A stretch of DNA of 46,145 nt from Candidatus Falkowiibacteriota bacterium (GTDB lineage: Bacteria; Patescibacteriota; Patescibacteriia; XYB2-FULL-38-15): contig JACRNW010000011.1 in assembly GCA_016214745.1 (NCBI GenBank), positions 1 to 46,145 of the forward strand. Reading direction: 5' to 3'. Shown piece after piece: positions 20,639 through 29,849 of this stretch. Position numbers and translations under genes: made by a program. The notes beneath the pieces were generated by a model, which was not told where the DNA came from, searched no databases, and saw nothing but the letters and a program-made list of their open reading frames with translations. Position 1 is the stretch's first letter. Each line of letters starts with the position of its first letter.

Positions 20639-22555
20639 ATGAAAATACTCGGTATAGATCTCGGAACAACTAATTCCTGCATGGCCGTCATTGAAGGTGG
20701 CGAGCCGAAAGTGTTGGAAAATAAAGAGGGCGCGAGAACCACGCCTTCGGTTGTTGCTGTTTCAAAAAACGGCGAGCGATTGGTCGGCCAGATTGCCAAA
20801 AGGCAGTCGGTGACAAATCCGGAAAACACGCTTTATTCCATTAAGCGTTTAATCGGCCGCCGTTTTGACGATGCGGAAGTTCAGCGCGACATGAAAGTTT
20901 TACCTTTTAAAATTGTTCAATCGGGTGTGGGCGTGAAAATAAAAATGTCCGACAAAGAATATTCTCCGCAGGAAATTTCCGCCATGGTTTTGCAGAAAAT
21001 GAAAGCCGATGCGGAGGAAAAATTAGGAGAAAAAATTGAGGAAGCCATAATTACCGTGCCGGCTTATTTTGACGACGCGCAACGCCAGGCGACTATAGAG
21101 GCCGGAGAAATCGCGGGATTGAAAGTGCGCAGAATTATTAATGAACCGACAGCCGCGGCTTTGGCTTATGGATTGGATAAAAAGAAAGGCGAGCAAATTG
21201 TTGTTTACGATTTGGGCGGCGGAACTTTTGATGTTTCCGTTTTGGATATTGGCCAGGACACGGTGGAAGTGAAATCCACGAATGGCGACACGCATTTGGG
21301 CGGCGACGATTTTGACCAAAGAATTATTCACTGGATTTTGGATGAGTTTAGAAAAGATCAGGGAATTGATTTATCAAAAGATAATTTGGCGTTGCAGAGA
21401 ATTAAAGAAGCGGCGGAAAAAGCAAAAATAGAGTTATCAACCGCCATGGAAACGGAAATCAATCAGCCGTTTATAACTTCCGACGCGGCCGGGCCGAAAC
21501 ATTTGGTAATGAAAATGACGCGGGCGAAATTGGAAGAACTGGTTGGCGATTTGGTTCAAGCGACTTTGGAGCCGTGTAAAAAAGCATTGGCCGACGCGAA
21601 GATGGATATTAAAGATATTCAGGAAGTGGTGATGGTCGGCGGAATGACGAGAATGCCGTTGGTTTTGCAGACCGTGGAAAACTTTTTTAGAAAAAAACCA
21701 AACTTGTCGGTGAATCCTGATGAAGTCGTGGCGATTGGCGCGGCGGTTCAGGCAGGAGTACTTCAGGGCGAAGTGCGCGATATTTTGTTGCTTGATGTTA
21801 CGCCGTTGACTTTGGGCCTTGAAACTTTGGGCGGCGTTTTGACTCCATTAATAAATCGCAATACTACAATCCCGACTTCCAAGTCGCAGGTATTTTCCAC
21901 CGCGGCGGACGGACAGACTTCGGTTGAGATTCATGTTTTGCAAGGCGAGCGGCCGATGGCAGCGGATAACAAAACTTTGGGACGTTTTATGCTTTCGGGA
22001 ATGCCTCCGGCGCCGCGCGGCGTGCCGCAGGTGGAAGTGACTTTTGACATTGACGCGAACGGAATTTTAAATGTGAAAGCAAAAGACAAAGCCACCGGCA
22101 AAGAACAATCAATTACCATTACCGCCTCAACCGGTTTGTCCAAAGACGAAATTGAGCGAATGAAAAAAGAAGCCGAGGCGCACGCGGCAGATGATTTGAA
22201 GAAAAAAGAATTAATTGATTTACGAAATACGGCCGAGACAATTATTTATACCACGGAAAAAATGTTGAAAGACGCGGGAGATAAAGTTAAGGCCGAAGAC
22301 AAAAAAGCGATTGAAGAAAAGATGGAAGCGTTGAAAAAAGTGAAAGATAGTGAAGATAAGGAAGCGATAAAGAAAGCGGCGGATGATTTAGCGCAGACGG
22401 CGCAGAAAGTCGGCGCGGCCATGTACCAGCAGCAGCAACAGCCGCCGCAAGGTGGTTCACCCGCCGGAGCCGGGACGGAACCAGAGAAAAAAGATGAAAA
22501 GAAAGATGATAAAAAAGGGAAAACCGTAGAAGGGGAGTTTGAAGAAGTAAAGTAA
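20639..22555 (+). CDS. dnaK: molecular chaperone DnaK (Hsp70)
   Basis: 638 aa, standard length. ATPase domain: [19 protein letters not shown] (3-21), [52 protein letters not shown]. Substrate domain: [35 protein letters not shown], followed by the lid and a Gln/Pro/Gly-rich tail ([17 protein letters not shown]) ending [10 protein letters not shown], the co-chaperone-binding end form. The Asp/Glu/Lys-rich C-terminus is typical. It works with GrpE (17889), DnaJ (23567) and Hsp20 (18618), all in this window but not in one tight operon. The start has no Shine-Dalgarno and no CIRCE. Confidence 0.97.
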   Translation: MKILGIDLGTTNSCMAVIEGGEPKVLENKEGARTTPSVVAVSKNGERLVGQIAKRQSVTNPENTLYSIKRLIGRRFDDAEVQRDMKVLPFKIVQSGVGVKIKMSDKEYSPQEISAMVLQKMKADAEEKLGEKIEEAIITVPAYFDDAQRQATIEAGEIAGLKVRRIINEPTAAALAYGLDKKKGEQIVVYDLGGGTFDVSVLDIGQDTVEVKSTNGDTHLGGDDFDQRIIHWILDEFRKDQGIDLSKDNLALQRIKEAAEKAKIELSTAMETEINQPFITSDAAGPKHLVMKMTRAKLEELVGDLVQATLEPCKKALADAKMDIKDIQEVVMVGGMTRMPLVLQTVENFFRKKPNLSVNPDEVVAIGAAVQAGVLQGEVRDILLLDVTPLTLGLETLGGVLTPLINRNTTIPTSKSQVFSTAADGQTSVEIHVLQGERPMAADNKTLGRFMLSGMPPAPRGVPQVEVTFDIDANGILNVKAKDKATGKEQSITITASTGLSKDEIERMKKEAEAHAADDLKKKELIDLRNTAETIIYTTEKMLKDAGDKVKAEDKKAIEEKMEALKKVKDSEDKEAIKKAADDLAQTAQKVGAAMYQQQQQPPQGGSPAGAGTEPEKKDEKKDDKKGKTVEGEFEEVK

Positions 22556-22656
22556 CGAGTAATGAGTAATTGGTAATTAGTAATTAGAAAATTGTCATCC
22601 TCGGACTTGATCCGGGGATCCAGAAAACTGGATTCCCGCTTTCGCGGGAATGACAG
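22553..22656. repeat. A/T repeat plus palindromic repeat between dnaK and the Nudix gene
   Basis: 22553-22588 is a run of AGTAATnAGTAATT-like units similar to 16891-16916. 22594-22656 is a GTCATCCTCGGACTTGATCC...GCGGGAATGAC palindrome. Read as protein it gives the LDSRFRGND string often mis-annotated as coding. Confidence 0.7.
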
Positions 22657-22663
22657 ATATGTT

Positions 22664-23074
22664 ATGCCAGAATTTGTAAAAATTTATGTAGCGGCCGGAG
22701 TTGTCGTGAAACAAGACGGCAAATACCTTTTAGTTCAGGAAAAGAAACCAAGCGCTTACGGTCTTTGGAATCTTCCGGCTGGGCGAGTTGAAGAAGGGGA
22801 TTCGATTGAAAAAACAGCTGTTAAGGAGGCGAAAGAAGAAACCGGGTATGATGTAGAGTTGATTCGCGAACTGGGAGTTTTCCATGAGGATGTGAAAGTG
22901 GCGTGCAAGCACGCGTTTGAAGCAAAGATTATCGGCGGAGAATTGTGTATCCCAGAGGATGAGATACTGGATGTCAAATGGTTCACTTATGATGAGGTGC
23001 AACGAATGACAGATAAATTGCGCACTCCTACGATATTGCAAGCAATTGAGATTGTGGAAAAAAGTAAAGAATGA
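22664..23074 (+). CDS. Nudix hydrolase
   Basis: 136 aa from the ATG at 22664 (MPEFVKIYVAAGVVV). A longer frame from 22592 only adds repeat-encoded residues. The Nudix box is G-RVEEG-D-SIEKTAVKEAKEETGYD, close to GX5EX7REUXEEXGU with Asp for the first Glu and Lys for Arg; the essential EAKEETG is intact. The opening beta strand AAGVVVKQDGKYLLVQEKKPSAYGLWNLPAGR is typical for the family. Pyrophosphohydrolase of a nucleoside diphosphate derivative; the substrate cannot be told. Confidence 0.88.
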   Translation: MPEFVKIYVAAGVVVKQDGKYLLVQEKKPSAYGLWNLPAGRVEEGDSIEKTAVKEAKEETGYDVELIRELGVFHEDVKVACKHAFEAKIIGGELCIPEDEILDVKWFTYDEVQRMTDKLRTPTILQAIEIVEKSKE

Positions 23075-23128
23075 ATTATGAATTAGGAATTTTGAATTTG
23101 AGCGAATTTATAAACGCGAATAAACGCG

Positions 23129-23224
23129 AAACCCCTCACCCCAACCCTCTCCCCGGAGGGGAGAGGGAAATTTCCCATCGGGGGTCTCCTCGCCCCAGTG
23201 GGGAGAGGATTAAGGTGAGGGGGA
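23129..23224. repeat. CCCTCACC/GGTGAGGG repeat
   Basis: CCCCTCACCCCAACCCTCTC (from 23131) is loosely inverted by GAGAGGATTAAGGTGAGGGG (to 23222), with GGGAGAGG/CCTCTCCC and GGGGAGAC-type hairpins inside. Same family as 45966-46055. Confidence 0.7.
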
Positions 23225-23227
23225 ATA

Positions 23228-23563
23228 ATGAACATGACTAAAATAAAAAAAGATAAATATTTTAGAGAACGTGGTGGTAAAGCTAAAATCATAGATTTGA
23301 GTTGTGCGGTTTGCGGACAATATTTATTTACTTATCAAAAAGATGGGCCGGGATGGCTGAAGAGATGTTATTTAAACCGTGTAATTATATCTGGCCAGTT
23401 TTTAAAATTATTTGATAAAAAAATAAAAGATCAAAAAGAAATGAAAAACATGATTTGTCAGTGTGGTACTTTGATTGGTGTCCCGATGTGCCATAAAGAT
23501 AAACGTTTGGCTTACAGATTGGAAAGAGGAAAATTTAAACGGAAAAACAGCAAGTATAAATAA
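23228..23563 (+). CDS. conserved hypothetical protein with cysteine pairs
   Basis: 111 aa, strongly basic. A CAVC pair (26-29, SCAVCGQYLFTYQKDGPGWLKRCY) and a second CQC/C set (ICQCGTLIGVPMCHKDK, about 77-93) suggest a zinc-ribbon-like knot, followed by a lysine/arginine-rich tail (RLERGKFKRKNSKYK) suited to RNA or DNA binding. The pattern GPGWLKRCYLNR recurs in small proteins of Patescibacteria. It precedes dnaJ by 3 bases, so the two are probably translated from one message. The name and function are unknown. Confidence 0.75.
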   Translation: MNMTKIKKDKYFRERGGKAKIIDLSCAVCGQYLFTYQKDGPGWLKRCYLNRVIISGQFLKLFDKKIKDQKEMKNMICQCGTLIGVPMCHKDKRLAYRLERGKFKRKNSKYK

Positions 23564-23566
23564 TTT

Positions 23567-24643
23567 ATGGCCAAGGACTACTATAAAATTTTAGGCGTTT
23601 CGAAAGGCGCGTCGGCGGAAGAAATTAAAAAGGCCTTCCGCGAGTTGGCGCATAAATATCATCCGGATAAAAACGGCGGCAACGCTGATCAGTTTAAAGA
23701 AATCAACGAGGCCTATCAGGTTTTGGGAAATCAGGATAAGCGCCAGCAGTACGACCAATTCGGAACGACTTTTGAAAACGCGCAAGGCCAGGGCGGTTTT
23801 TCCGGTTTTGACGGCTTCCGGGATTTTTCCGGATTTGCCAATGGTTTTGATATGGGAGATTTGGGAGAGATGTTTGGTTTTGGCGATATTTTTGGCGGCG
23901 GGCGGAAAAAAGGGCGAGCAAGCCGCGGGCGGGATATTGAAGTTGAAATGCAAATTGATTTTCGCGAAGCAATTTTTGGCGCGGAAAAAGTTTTAGAAAT
24001 GTACAAACCGAGCATTTGTAAAAATTGCAGCGGAAGCGGCGCAGATCCCAAAAGTAAAGTTGTCTCTTGTCCAAATTGCGGCGGCGCGGGACGGGTACAG
24101 GCGGTGCAAAGAACATTTTTAGGAAATATTCAAACAGTTGTAACTTGCGACAAGTGCGGCGGCGCAGGAAAAATTCCGGAAAAAGAATGTAGTGTTTGCC
24201 GCGGCAAAGGTGTTACTCGCGACAGTCAGAAATTAAAGATAAAAATTCCTGCCGGAATTGACGACGGCGAGACAATAAAACTTTCGGGCGAAGGCGAGGC
24301 GGCGGAGCACGGCGGAAAATCCGGCGATTTATTTCTGACAGTCAAAGTCAAATCGGACAGAGAATTTAAAAGAAAGAAAGACGAGATTTTGAGCAAAGTT
24401 GGCGTGAGTTTTGCGGAGGCCGCGCTCGGCGAAAAAATTGAAGTAGAAACTTTGGATGGAAAAATAAAATTGACGATTCCTCCCGGAACGCAGTCGGGAC
24501 AAATTTTTCGTTTGAAAGGAAAAGGAGTGCCGCATTTAAATAGTTACGGCCGCGGCGATCATTTAATTGAGGTCGCGGTTGTCACACCGACAAATCTCAG
24601 CCGCCGGCAGAAAGAATTATTGGAAGAGCTGGGCGCGAGTTAA
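23567..24643 (+). CDS. dnaJ: chaperone protein DnaJ (Hsp40)
   Basis: 358 aa. J domain 4-68 with HPD at 32-34 ([10 protein letters not shown]), Gly/Phe-rich linker ([35 protein letters not shown]), a zinc region with four CxxCxGxG-type motifs ([32 protein letters not shown]), and the C-terminal beta domains ([41 protein letters not shown]). All key residues are intact. It stimulates DnaK ATPase and delivers clients. A strong terminator follows at 24665. Confidence 0.97.
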   Translation: MAKDYYKILGVSKGASAEEIKKAFRELAHKYHPDKNGGNADQFKEINEAYQVLGNQDKRQQYDQFGTTFENAQGQGGFSGFDGFRDFSGFANGFDMGDLGEMFGFGDIFGGGRKKGRASRGRDIEVEMQIDFREAIFGAEKVLEMYKPSICKNCSGSGADPKSKVVSCPNCGGAGRVQAVQRTFLGNIQTVVTCDKCGGAGKIPEKECSVCRGKGVTRDSQKLKIKIPAGIDDGETIKLSGEGEAAEHGGKSGDLFLTVKVKSDREFKRKKDEILSKVGVSFAEAALGEKIEVETLDGKIKLTIPPGTQSGQIFRLKGKGVPHLNSYGRGDHLIEVAVVTPTNLSRRQKELLEELGAS

Positions 24644-24664
24644 AATTTTAATATTTTTTAGTTA

Positions 24665-24697
24665 AAATCGTCCGCCAGGTTGGCGGCGATTTTTTTG
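24665..24697 (+). terminator. dnaJ terminator
   Basis: ATCGTCCGCCA pairs with TGGCGGCGAT and ends in seven T. Confidence 0.85.
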
Positions 24698-24707
24698 TTT
24701 TTTACAC

Positions 24708-24737
24708 TTGACAAAATAGAGAAAAACTCTTTAAGTA
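24708..24737 (+). promoter_or_regulatory. promoter of the LysM/coiled-coil cassette
   Basis: TTGACA (24708-24713) with TAAGTA (24732-24737) at 18-base spacing. The -35 is perfect, the -10 weak. Confidence 0.6.
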
Positions 24738-24753
24738 TATGGAGGCTTACCCA

Positions 24754-24822
24754 ATGGCGGGCGGGCTTTGTTCTTTTGAAATTCAACTTCTTGGCCAATT
24801 AGGCCAAGGGAGGGAGCTATGA
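24754..24822 (+). CDS. 22-codon leader ORF overlapping the LysM gene start
   Basis: ATG at 24754 lies 8 bases after GGAGG (24741-24745) and encodes MAGGLCSFEIQLLGQLGQGR plus EL. Its TGA overlaps the ATG of the next gene (ATGA, 24819-24822). The second half of the leader holds a hairpin TTGGCC-AATTA-GGCCAA just before the downstream ribosome site (GGGAGGGAG). This is the layout of a translationally coupled leader peptide; whether the peptide has its own role is unknown. Confidence 0.6.
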   Translation: MAGGLCSFEIQLLGQLGQGREL

Positions 24823-26942
24823 AGAAAGTAAGCGTTCTTTTCGTTCTGGTGTTCGGAGTTTTGTGGGCTTCGTCGGCTTCGGCCGAAAGCCAGACTTATA
24901 CTGTCCAACGCGGCGACCGGCCGGAACGTGTGGCAGCGCAGTTTGGCTTGACCGAGGAAGAGCTTCTCGCGGCCAATCCGCGTTCTTCCTACGGCATGGC
25001 TTGTGACAATCCGTTCAGGATCACACTGCGAAACCGTGAAAGCCAGGCAATCTGCGGCCAGCGGAGGCCCTACCTTATCGTCGGCAAGACGCTCGTCATT
25101 CCCGTGTCTTCGCTGGTGCTTGAGACCGAGAACGCCGAGCTCGGCGACGAAATGGCGGCGCTACGGGCCGAGATGGAAGAGATGCGGCGGGAACGCGAGA
25201 CGGAGAAGTCCGAACTCGCCGAACTGCGGCAGGAGCGCGACAATCTTCGCGACGAGAACAAGACTCTCGTTGCCGCCAAGGCCGAGCTTCAGGGCAAGTA
25301 CAGCGAGTCTCAATCGGACTTCGTAGTGGTGTCTTCCCGGCAGCCGAAGCAGGTTGAAGTCCAAGGGACGAACTACGTCCACATTGCTTTGGCAATCGCT
25401 AGTACGGCTTTCTTGGCCGTCCTCGTGATCATCGTCATCAAGTACCGGAAGGGTAAGAACGAGAAGAAGTTCGATCATCTCGTCCAGTTTGTCCAGCCGA
25501 GCGTCTTGGAGCAAGCCGAGAAGAACAAGCGGCGTGGCGCGGAGTTGGACAAGCAGGCGAAGGAGCTCGAGAGGCAGGCGAGGGAGCAGAACGAGCTGCA
25601 GGCCCGACTGCAAGAGCAGAAGAGCGAACAGGAACGCCGGAACAAGGAGCTTGAAGAACGCGACGCTGGTTTGCGTCGAACTGCAGAGGAGTCGGATCGG
25701 TGTAGCCAGGAATTGCGGGAAAAGAATCGCGAATTGAATGGTCGCGAGGCGAAGCTTTACCTGGACAGGGAAACTCTCGCTACTGGCGAGAGGGTGCTAC
25801 ATCAAGATCGTGGAGCTTTGGCAAGGAGTTGGGAAGAGTATCGCAGAAAAGAACGCGGCTTGGCGGTAAAACAAGCCGAAGTTGAAGCGATGTTGCGGAC
25901 CGCGGAGGAAGACATCCCCAAGCTCGAAAAAGAGAAGGGGGAAGTTACTCAGCGCGTTGATGCGGTCAAGGTTCGCGAGATTGACGCGGCGCGCCGCGAG
26001 GGAGAAGCGACCGCCCGAGAAGAGGCGGCGAAGCAGCGGGAAGACGCGGCCGCGCGGCGGGAAGTAGAAGCGGGGCGTAGGGAAGCCACTGCGTCTGATC
26101 AGGAAAGACTCCTTGCCCAGCGCGATAAGGATGCTGCGGCGAGAGAGGAAGGACTGCATCAGGGAGAAGCCGATCTTAGAACCGCGCAGGGCGATTTCGC
26201 GCAAGAGATGAGTGAGCAGCGCGCCGCCTTTGAACGAGAAAAGGGCGAGGCGCGCAGTTTGCTCGCGAGAGCCAAGCGCAAAGCGGAAATCGTTCGCGTC
26301 CTGGATGAACGTGCAGCGAAGAATGAGGCGGACGCAAAGGCGAATGCCGCCGAGGCTCGTCGACTTGAAACCATGAGGGGTAACCTTCAGGGTTGGGAAG
26401 AACGTCTGACTGATCGAGAACGTCAGCAATCCGGCGGGGAAGATGGACCCACAGCGGTTTTGCCATCACTGCCGGGAGGTGAAGTTGATCCGAGCGGCAA
26501 TACGCACGTTGACGCGCCGGGTTCAGAACCGTCGGCTCCAGCTGACATTTGCATGAGCATCTGCGACGTGTGCGGCAGAGAAATGCCGCTCGACGAACTC
26601 GAAGATCATCGGGTCTCGATGCACGGGGTCGTCTGTGGGGCTTGCGGCCGGAAGTTCCCTGACCGTGGCAAGTTTGATGAGCATCGGCCGGAGTGTCCCA
26701 AGGCCGTGCCTCACGTACGGACCCTTGTCGGGGTTTCAGCGGCGGCTGGGGGGCGGGCATCGGCTGCAGCGCCTCCTCCTGAATCGCCAACGAGCGGGAC
26801 TGGAGGGAGTTCGTCAGCTTCGTGCGGACCCAGTACGATTTACTGCAAGGTTTGCAAGGCTGTTTTTTCCCCTGACGTGTACGCGGCAGAACACGCGGAG
26901 CACGACCAGGGACTGGCTTCGGGGGATTCGGACAAGAAGTAG
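24819..26942 (+). CDS. LysM, single-TM, coiled-coil and zinc-finger envelope protein
   Basis: 707 aa. Signal-like helix 1-22 (LFVLVFGVLWASSASA); LysM-like domain about 26-95 (YTVQRGDRPERVAAQFGLTE); short coiled coil 103-160; one strong TM helix 187-208 (HIALAIASTAFLAVLVIIVI); then about 330 residues of Glu/Arg/Ala-rich coiled coil (220-550), a Pro/Gly/Ser linker, and three zinc-finger-like units near the end (CDVCGREMPLDELEDHRVSMH; CGACGRKFPDRGKFDEHRPE; C676-x2-C679 with HAEH). Predicted topology: LysM outside on peptidoglycan, coiled coil and fingers in the cytoplasm. It is GC-rich, with a full Shine-Dalgarno, its own promoter and terminator, and codon use unlike its neighbours. No known family has this order of parts to my knowledge. 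Confidence 0.75.
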   Translation: MKKVSVLFVLVFGVLWASSASAESQTYTVQRGDRPERVAAQFGLTEEELLAANPRSSYGMACDNPFRITLRNRESQAICGQRRPYLIVGKTLVIPVSSLVLETENAELGDEMAALRAEMEEMRRERETEKSELAELRQERDNLRDENKTLVAAKAELQGKYSESQSDFVVVSSRQPKQVEVQGTNYVHIALAIASTAFLAVLVIIVIKYRKGKNEKKFDHLVQFVQPSVLEQAEKNKRRGAELDKQAKELERQAREQNELQARLQEQKSEQERRNKELEERDAGLRRTAEESDRCSQELREKNRELNGREAKLYLDRETLATGERVLHQDRGALARSWEEYRRKERGLAVKQAEVEAMLRTAEEDIPKLEKEKGEVTQRVDAVKVREIDAARREGEATAREEAAKQREDAAARREVEAGRREATASDQERLLAQRDKDAAAREEGLHQGEADLRTAQGDFAQEMSEQRAAFEREKGEARSLLARAKRKAEIVRVLDERAAKNEADAKANAAEARRLETMRGNLQGWEERLTDRERQQSGGEDGPTAVLPSLPGGEVDPSGNTHVDAPGSEPSAPADICMSICDVCGREMPLDELEDHRVSMHGVVCGACGRKFPDRGKFDEHRPECPKAVPHVRTLVGVSAAAGGRASAAAPPPESPTSGTGGSSSASCGPSTIYCKVCKAVFSPDVYAAEHAEHDQGLASGDSDKK

Positions 26943-26954
26943 TGGGGGGTTCCC

Positions 26955-26993
26955 GCCGGACAAGCGAGCGTATCGCAAGTCCGGCGTTTTTTT
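26955..26993 (+). terminator. terminator of the LysM cassette
   Basis: GCCGGAC (26955-26961) pairs with GTCCGGC (26979-26985) and runs into T7. Confidence 0.85.
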
Positions 26994-26999
26994 ATTTAC

Positions 27000-27027
27000 C
27001 CCCCACACCAATGCATTGGTGTGGGGG
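27000..27027. repeat. perfect 28-bp palindrome
   Basis: CCCCCACACCAATG meets its own inverse with no loop base, and a T run follows. It shares CCCCCACACC with the arms of the element at 3803-3904. It may be a second terminator or a collapsed copy of such an element. Confidence 0.65.
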
Positions 27028-27134
27028 TTTATTTTTTATAAGCCTCCATAAAATATATTGGTAAAATTAGAGACGGGTATTTTTTGTCTTCATTATTTGT
27101 GTTATACTATATTAATAACATCAACATTTCGTTT

Positions 27135-29840
27135 ATGAATATGCGAATGCGACTTTTTCTTATCTGTTTAGTTTTATTCATTTTTAGTTTGGCCGGAGGG
27201 TTGGGTTTGCGAATGGCTTTCGCCGCCTGGACCGAGCCGGGTTCTGCTCCGCCCGACGGCAATGTTCCGGCGCCGATTAATGTCGGCGCGGGCGCGCAGA
27301 TAAAAACCGGTGATTTGACTGTCGGCGGAAATTTTTTAGTGGGCCAGGGCCAAGTGATTGGCGTGCCAGCCGGCGGCAATATGGGTTCAGGAACTCTGAA
27401 CACTGAAAAACTTTGCATTCAAGGAAATTGCCGCGTCAATTGGCCCGAGGCAGTGAACGCTTTTGTTGATGAAGGTAATGTTGGTTTTGGGCCAACCGCG
27501 GTTTTGGGAACAAATGATGCTACGCCATTGGTTTTTGAAACGAGTGATTTTGAAAAAATGAGGATTGACACATCCGGCAACATTGGGATTGGGACAACAA
27601 ACACAGTTTATAAAATGATGGTCGCGGGGGTGGCGCCGAGAATTTATTTTTTGCCAGCGCCCGGCAGCAATCCGGAATTGGATTTTGGCAGTCCGGCCAT
27701 AGATACTCATTGGGCGATTTATCGCGATATGGCGACCGACCAACTTCGTTTTTGGAGAGCTGGGGCAGGAGAAACAAATAGGATGGTAATAAAAAGCGAT
27801 GGAAATGTCGGGGTTGGCACAACTAACCCGGTTTATAAATTTGACGTAGCCGGGCAAATTAACGCGAATACAAATTTAACGCCGGCAATCCAAGGAATAA
27901 GTTCGGCCAACGACGGGCAGGGCGTTTATGGCGCGGCGACAAACGCGGCTGGATCTAATTATGGAGGTTATTTTGAATCAGCCGGTGATTCAGGTGTTGG
28001 GGTTTATGGTCTGTCTTCAAATGCGGCGGGTTCGGGCGCGGGAGGTTTCTTCCAGTCTGACGGCACGGGGGGCGTTGGAGCTTATGGCTTGACCTCTGGT
28101 CAGGGAGGTACCGGACTTTATGGATTAGCGAACGGGGAGAGCGGCGTAGCCGTGTCTGGCGCAGCGACGTCGTTAGCCGGAAGCAATAAGGGAGGCAGCT
28201 TTTTTGCCGGCAATCCCACGGTTGTTACCTCGGGTGATAACAATATTGGAATTATGGCGGCGGGCGGGGGTTCGGCGGGAAAAAATTACGGAGGTTATTT
28301 TAAGGCGCAAGGTGCTGGTTATGGAGTGTATAGCACTGTAACCGATGCTGGCGCCTGGTCTGGATATTTTACGGGCGGGCAAGGCCTTTACGCGGACGCT
28401 GGGGTGGTGGGTGCGGCGACGGGCGGCAATAAAGGAACGGGGACTCTGAACGCCGTTAAACTTTGCATTCAGGGAAATTGTCTTGATGTGTGGCCGAGCG
28501 GAACAACGCCGAGCGGCGTCAACGGACAAATTCAATTTAATGACGGCGGAGTTTTTGGAGGCGACGCCGGGCTCTCTTATGACAAAGCTGCGGACGTTTT
28601 AACGATTGGCGGTAATTTGAAGATAGGCATGGCTGCTCCTGGAAACGATGATTTTCTTTATTTTGATGACGGTTCAAAATATATAAGATGGGCAGATGCT
28701 CAAGCAATGTTTAATTTTAGTAACGGTATTTTAAGTGACGATTTTCTTTCCGGCACACAAATCACGGCGCGAAGCGGGGGATATAATCAAGCCGTGGACG
28801 CGTCAAATACAAAATCTATCAACCTCCGGCACATGGGAACTTACGGGCTTTTATCAACCGAATCGGCAAACCCCGGCGTAGATGCCGGTAATTTGACTTT
28901 AAAGGCAGACCCTGATTATCCGGCTAATTATGTTGAAATTGCGGATGAATTAAAAGTTAATAGCACTCTGACTGTCGTTGGTAACGCAACAGTTTTGGGT
29001 AAAAATATTTGTTTGCAGGATGGAACAAATTGTCCGGTAAGCGGCGGAACATACGTGCAGCTGCAGGCCGCGACTCCGGGCACGCAGCAAGTTGGCCATT
29101 TAAATATTTCCGGCACGGGTATTTTTGGCGGTTTGCAGATTGGCGCCCTAAACGGCGTGTTAAAATCTGCGGGCGGAATAGTCTCCGGCGGAGCAACAAC
29201 GACCGATTTATCCGAAGGCGCGAATTTGTATTACACTGACGCGCGAACCAGAGCCGCAATTTCAGCAGCCGCGGGGCCGGTCAATTACGTTCCGGCAACA
29301 GGCGTGATTAGTTTTTCTTCGCCTCTCGCCCCTCTATACGGCGGTACGGGCAGTACGGATACGCCAGCAGCCGGAGGAGTCGCGTATGGCACTGGAGCAA
29401 AATATTCTTTTACCACGGCTGGAGTGGCCGGACAATTTTTAAAAAGCCAAGGAGCGGGCGCTCCGACCTGGGCAGATATTACAGCCGGGGTCGGCGGAAG
29501 CGGAACAGCGAATTATTTGGCAAAATTTACCGCCGGCACGACGCTCGGAAATTCTCAGATTTCGGATAACGGAACTAATGTCACGATCGGCGGGACTAAT
29601 GTTACTGTTTCGGGAAATCTTGGTATCGGTTGGTCTCCAATTTATAAACTTGATGTTAATGGAAATAGTTATCTTGGCGGCGCCGTCACCATTACGGGCG
29701 ACATAGTAGCCGGTAACAATGTGCCATCGGGTTGCGCTTGGACCGCTTATGCCGCTTCGGTTTCTTGTCCGGCCGGTCAGTTTGTTACGGGCGTCCGATA
29801 CAGCGCCAGCACGCTTTCCGCTTATTGCTGCGAACTATAA
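27135..29840 (+). CDS. large secreted tail-fibre-like surface protein
   Basis: 901 aa from the ATG at 27135; an in-frame earlier start would lie upstream of a TATACT box (27103-27108) and is rejected. A signal peptide (RLFLICLVLFIFSLAGGLGLRMAFA) is followed by WTEPGSAPPDGNVPAPINVG, a common opening of Patescibacterial surface proteins. Then come repeated modules: TGDLTVGGNF, GTLNTEKLCIQGNC and its later copy GTLNAVKLCIQGNC, glycine-rich YGGYFESAGDSGVGVYG-type repeats (about 255-410), and phage-tail-fibre-like strings LSEGANLYYTDARTRAAISA and PLYGGTGSTDTPAAGGVAYG. The end CPAGQFVTGVRYSA...YCCEL is a small cysteine-containing cap. Probably a trimeric fibre for attachment to host or surface; that is inference. 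cysS begins 9 bases later. Confidence 0.8.
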   Translation: MNMRMRLFLICLVLFIFSLAGGLGLRMAFAAWTEPGSAPPDGNVPAPINVGAGAQIKTGDLTVGGNFLVGQGQVIGVPAGGNMGSGTLNTEKLCIQGNCRVNWPEAVNAFVDEGNVGFGPTAVLGTNDATPLVFETSDFEKMRIDTSGNIGIGTTNTVYKMMVAGVAPRIYFLPAPGSNPELDFGSPAIDTHWAIYRDMATDQLRFWRAGAGETNRMVIKSDGNVGVGTTNPVYKFDVAGQINANTNLTPAIQGISSANDGQGVYGAATNAAGSNYGGYFESAGDSGVGVYGLSSNAAGSGAGGFFQSDGTGGVGAYGLTSGQGGTGLYGLANGESGVAVSGAATSLAGSNKGGSFFAGNPTVVTSGDNNIGIMAAGGGSAGKNYGGYFKAQGAGYGVYSTVTDAGAWSGYFTGGQGLYADAGVVGAATGGNKGTGTLNAVKLCIQGNCLDVWPSGTTPSGVNGQIQFNDGGVFGGDAGLSYDKAADVLTIGGNLKIGMAAPGNDDFLYFDDGSKYIRWADAQAMFNFSNGILSDDFLSGTQITARSGGYNQAVDASNTKSINLRHMGTYGLLSTESANPGVDAGNLTLKADPDYPANYVEIADELKVNSTLTVVGNATVLGKNICLQDGTNCPVSGGTYVQLQAATPGTQQVGHLNISGTGIFGGLQIGALNGVLKSAGGIVSGGATTTDLSEGANLYYTDARTRAAISAAAGPVNYVPATGVISFSSPLAPLYGGTGSTDTPAAGGVAYGTGAKYSFTTAGVAGQFLKSQGAGAPTWADITAGVGGSGTANYLAKFTAGTTLGNSQISDNGTNVTIGGTNVTVSGNLGIGWSPIYKLDVNGNSYLGGAVTITGDIVAGNNVPSGCAWTAYAASVSCPAGQFVTGVRYSASTLSAYCCEL

Positions 29841-29849
29841 TTTGAAAAA

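Noticed and set aside
22592-22663. N-terminal extension of the Nudix protein
   Set aside because: Its residues (LDSRFRGND) are the translation of a palindromic repeat; the family begins at the ATG at 22664.
25161-26790. long minus-strand frames under the LysM/coiled-coil gene
   Set aside because: GC-rich repetitive coding DNA produces long open antisense frames; promoter, leader and ribosome site support only the plus strand.
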